DNA of 64,000 nucleotides from Caldicoprobacter oshimai DSM 21659 (GTDB taxonomy: Bacteria; Bacillota; Clostridia; Caldicoprobacterales; Caldicoprobacteraceae). Below the pieces are notes generated by a model. The model saw nothing but the letters and a program-made list of their open reading frames with translations, had not been told where the DNA came from and searched no databases. Position numbers and translations under genes: made by a program. The stretch's first letter is position 1, and each line of letters begins with the position of its first letter. Positions 63,158 to 64,000 of this stretch are shown piece by piece. Where the stretch lies: contig JAGB01000002.1 in the NCBI GenBank assembly GCA_000526435.1, positions 1 through 64,000 of the forward strand, written 5' to 3'.

Positions 63158-64000
63158 ATGCATCTTTTTGATGTGCTGCCGCAAAATCTGTTCTCCATTC
63201 TGGCATCCAAAAACAAATATATTTACGCGGATGCGCTGTTCGTGCTGAGAAAGGCCTTCCGCCAGGAGATGACCATAAAGAAGGACGACCTTGTCTCCAT
63301 GCTCATTTCAAACCTGGATGAGAAAATGCTGGGCGTCGATATGTCGGAAGAGCTGGAGGATGCGGAAGAGCCTTTAAATGAAAATAATTTGAACGGTACC
63401 AATGAAAGCAACATCAGCCTATCAGCTATCGCGCACTTTATATTAAGGCGCCTTAAAGACACCGGCTGGATCGATATAGAGTATCAGGATGATTCCTTCG
63501 AGGAAGTGGTTACGCTTCCGGATTATTCCATAAAGCTCATCAACCTGCTATTTTCCTTTACCGACGAAAACTTGAAGGAGTACAATTCCTACGTATTTTC
63601 CACTTACTCGGCCTTAAAGACCGCCCATGAAGAGCAGGAAGACTCCAGCAATTATAACGCACTGCTCACGGCATACGAAAACACCGTCAAGCTGGTGGAT
63701 GAGCTCAAGTCCCTGCACAACAACATCCGCCGCTATCATCAGGCTTTAAGCGAGTTTGCAACGGTAAACGAGGTGCTGAAAGGACACTTTGACGAATACA
63801 AAACCCTGATAAGCGACCGAATATACCACCCCTTGAAGACTCTAGACTCCATCCCTCGCTACAAGGCTCCCATACTCCGGTTCCTGCAGCGCTGGCTGAC
63901 AGACAGCTCGCTGCGCCAGCGTACGGTGGAGCAAGCCATGATGCGCGGTCGATACAAAAGCCGCGAAGAAGGGCATGAAGACGTCATCAGTAAAATTGGA
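63158..64000 (+). CDS. jetA: Wadjet JetA-like protein (DUF5716), 3' truncated by window edge
   Basis: The frame is open from ATG 63158, behind GGAAGGG, to the window end: 281 codons without stop. The N-terminus MHLFDVLPQNLFSILASKNK, then LFVLRKAFRQEMTIKKDDLV, a winged-helix-like FILRRLKDTGWIDIEYQDD, YNSYVFSTYSALKTA and DRIYHPLKTLDSIPRYK match my recollection of JetA (formerly DUF5716) of Wadjet systems. JetA acts as a kleisin-type subunit of the JetABC SMC complex that, with the nuclease JetD, destroys small circular plasmids. The other jet genes would lie beyond 64000. The gene is intact as far as seen. Confidence 0.68.
   Translation, partial: MHLFDVLPQNLFSILASKNKYIYADALFVLRKAFRQEMTIKKDDLVSMLISNLDEKMLGVDMSEELEDAEEPLNENNLNGTNESNISLSAIAHFILRRLKDTGWIDIEYQDDSFEEVVTLPDYSIKLINLLFSFTDENLKEYNSYVFSTYSALKTAHEEQEDSSNYNALLTAYENTVKLVDELKSLHNNIRRYHQALSEFATVNEVLKGHFDEYKTLISDRIYHPLKTLDSIPRYKAPILRFLQRWLTDSSLRQRTVEQAMMRGRYKSREEGHEDVISKIG

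Overview
The window reads as chromosomal DNA of a spore-forming, low-to-mid GC Firmicute of the class Clostridia. The evidence is a Firmicutes-type 16S rRNA 5' half, the division cluster fused in order to spoIIGA-sigE-sigG, spoVD and ytxC-type sporulation genes, two T-box leaders, AdhE fermentation, and many UUG/GUG starts behind strong AGGAGG ribosome binding sites. A moderately thermophilic genus such as Caldicoprobacter or Mahella would fit, but that is a guess from gene content.

Region by region. 1-930: 5' end of a 16S gene (minus strand) with tandem promoters. 0.9-4.7 kb: a DUF4350-like gene, ychF (plus), then pgeF, nrdR and ylmC. 4.9-23.8 kb (all minus): mraZ-rsmH-ftsL-spoVD-murE-murF-mraY-murD-ftsW/spoVE-murA-divIB-DUF881-DUF881-sbp-ftsZ-spoIIGA-sigE-sigG, which makes the murein precursors, builds the divisome and then supplies the sporulation sigma factors. 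murG, usually between ftsW/spoVE and murA, is absent; that gap holds a 14-bp inverted repeat that could mask the murA ribosome binding site. 24-29.1 kb: a LacI-type regulator with three identical palindromic operators and a heterodimeric ABC exporter downstream. 29.1-33.9 kb: thrS with a T-box leader, ytxC, a PHP-domain gene. 34-35.7 kb: a solo tnpB element next to a MITE-like relative of the IS1202-type element found at 56 kb. 35.7-41.7 kb: a YncE-like propeller, folC, valS and a small membrane protein behind a second T-box. 41.9-48.6 kb: GH4 alpha-galactosidase, a TnpB-less IS200/IS605 relic, pgsA, tRNA-Pro and tRNA-Thr, and an LplABC-type sugar ABC importer. 48.9-53.1 kb: a MarR regulator with a second heterodimeric ABC exporter. 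53.2-56.1 kb: polyferredoxin-like membrane protein, radical SAM protein, ferritin-like/VIT1 fusion. 56.2-58.0 kb: complete IS1202-family element with a 20-bp target duplication. 58.0-60.9 kb: adhE with a consensus promoter, a leader terminator and a Rex-like operator. 60.9-62.2 kb: group II intron 3' fragment and a decayed IS256-family element. 62.2-64 kb: rhomboid protease, then the truncated start of a Wadjet JetA-like gene running off the window.

The most interesting points are layered regulation (T-boxes, adhE leader, murA ribosome-site masking, triple LacI operator, MraZ boxes on the promoter) and the mobile-element archaeology (IS1202-type element with structured 3' RNA region and its MITE relative, TnpB with a glycine at the expected RuvC-II glutamate, a TnpB-less right-end RNA relic). 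The only recognisable defence candidate is the JetA-like gene at the right edge; its partner genes lie outside the window.
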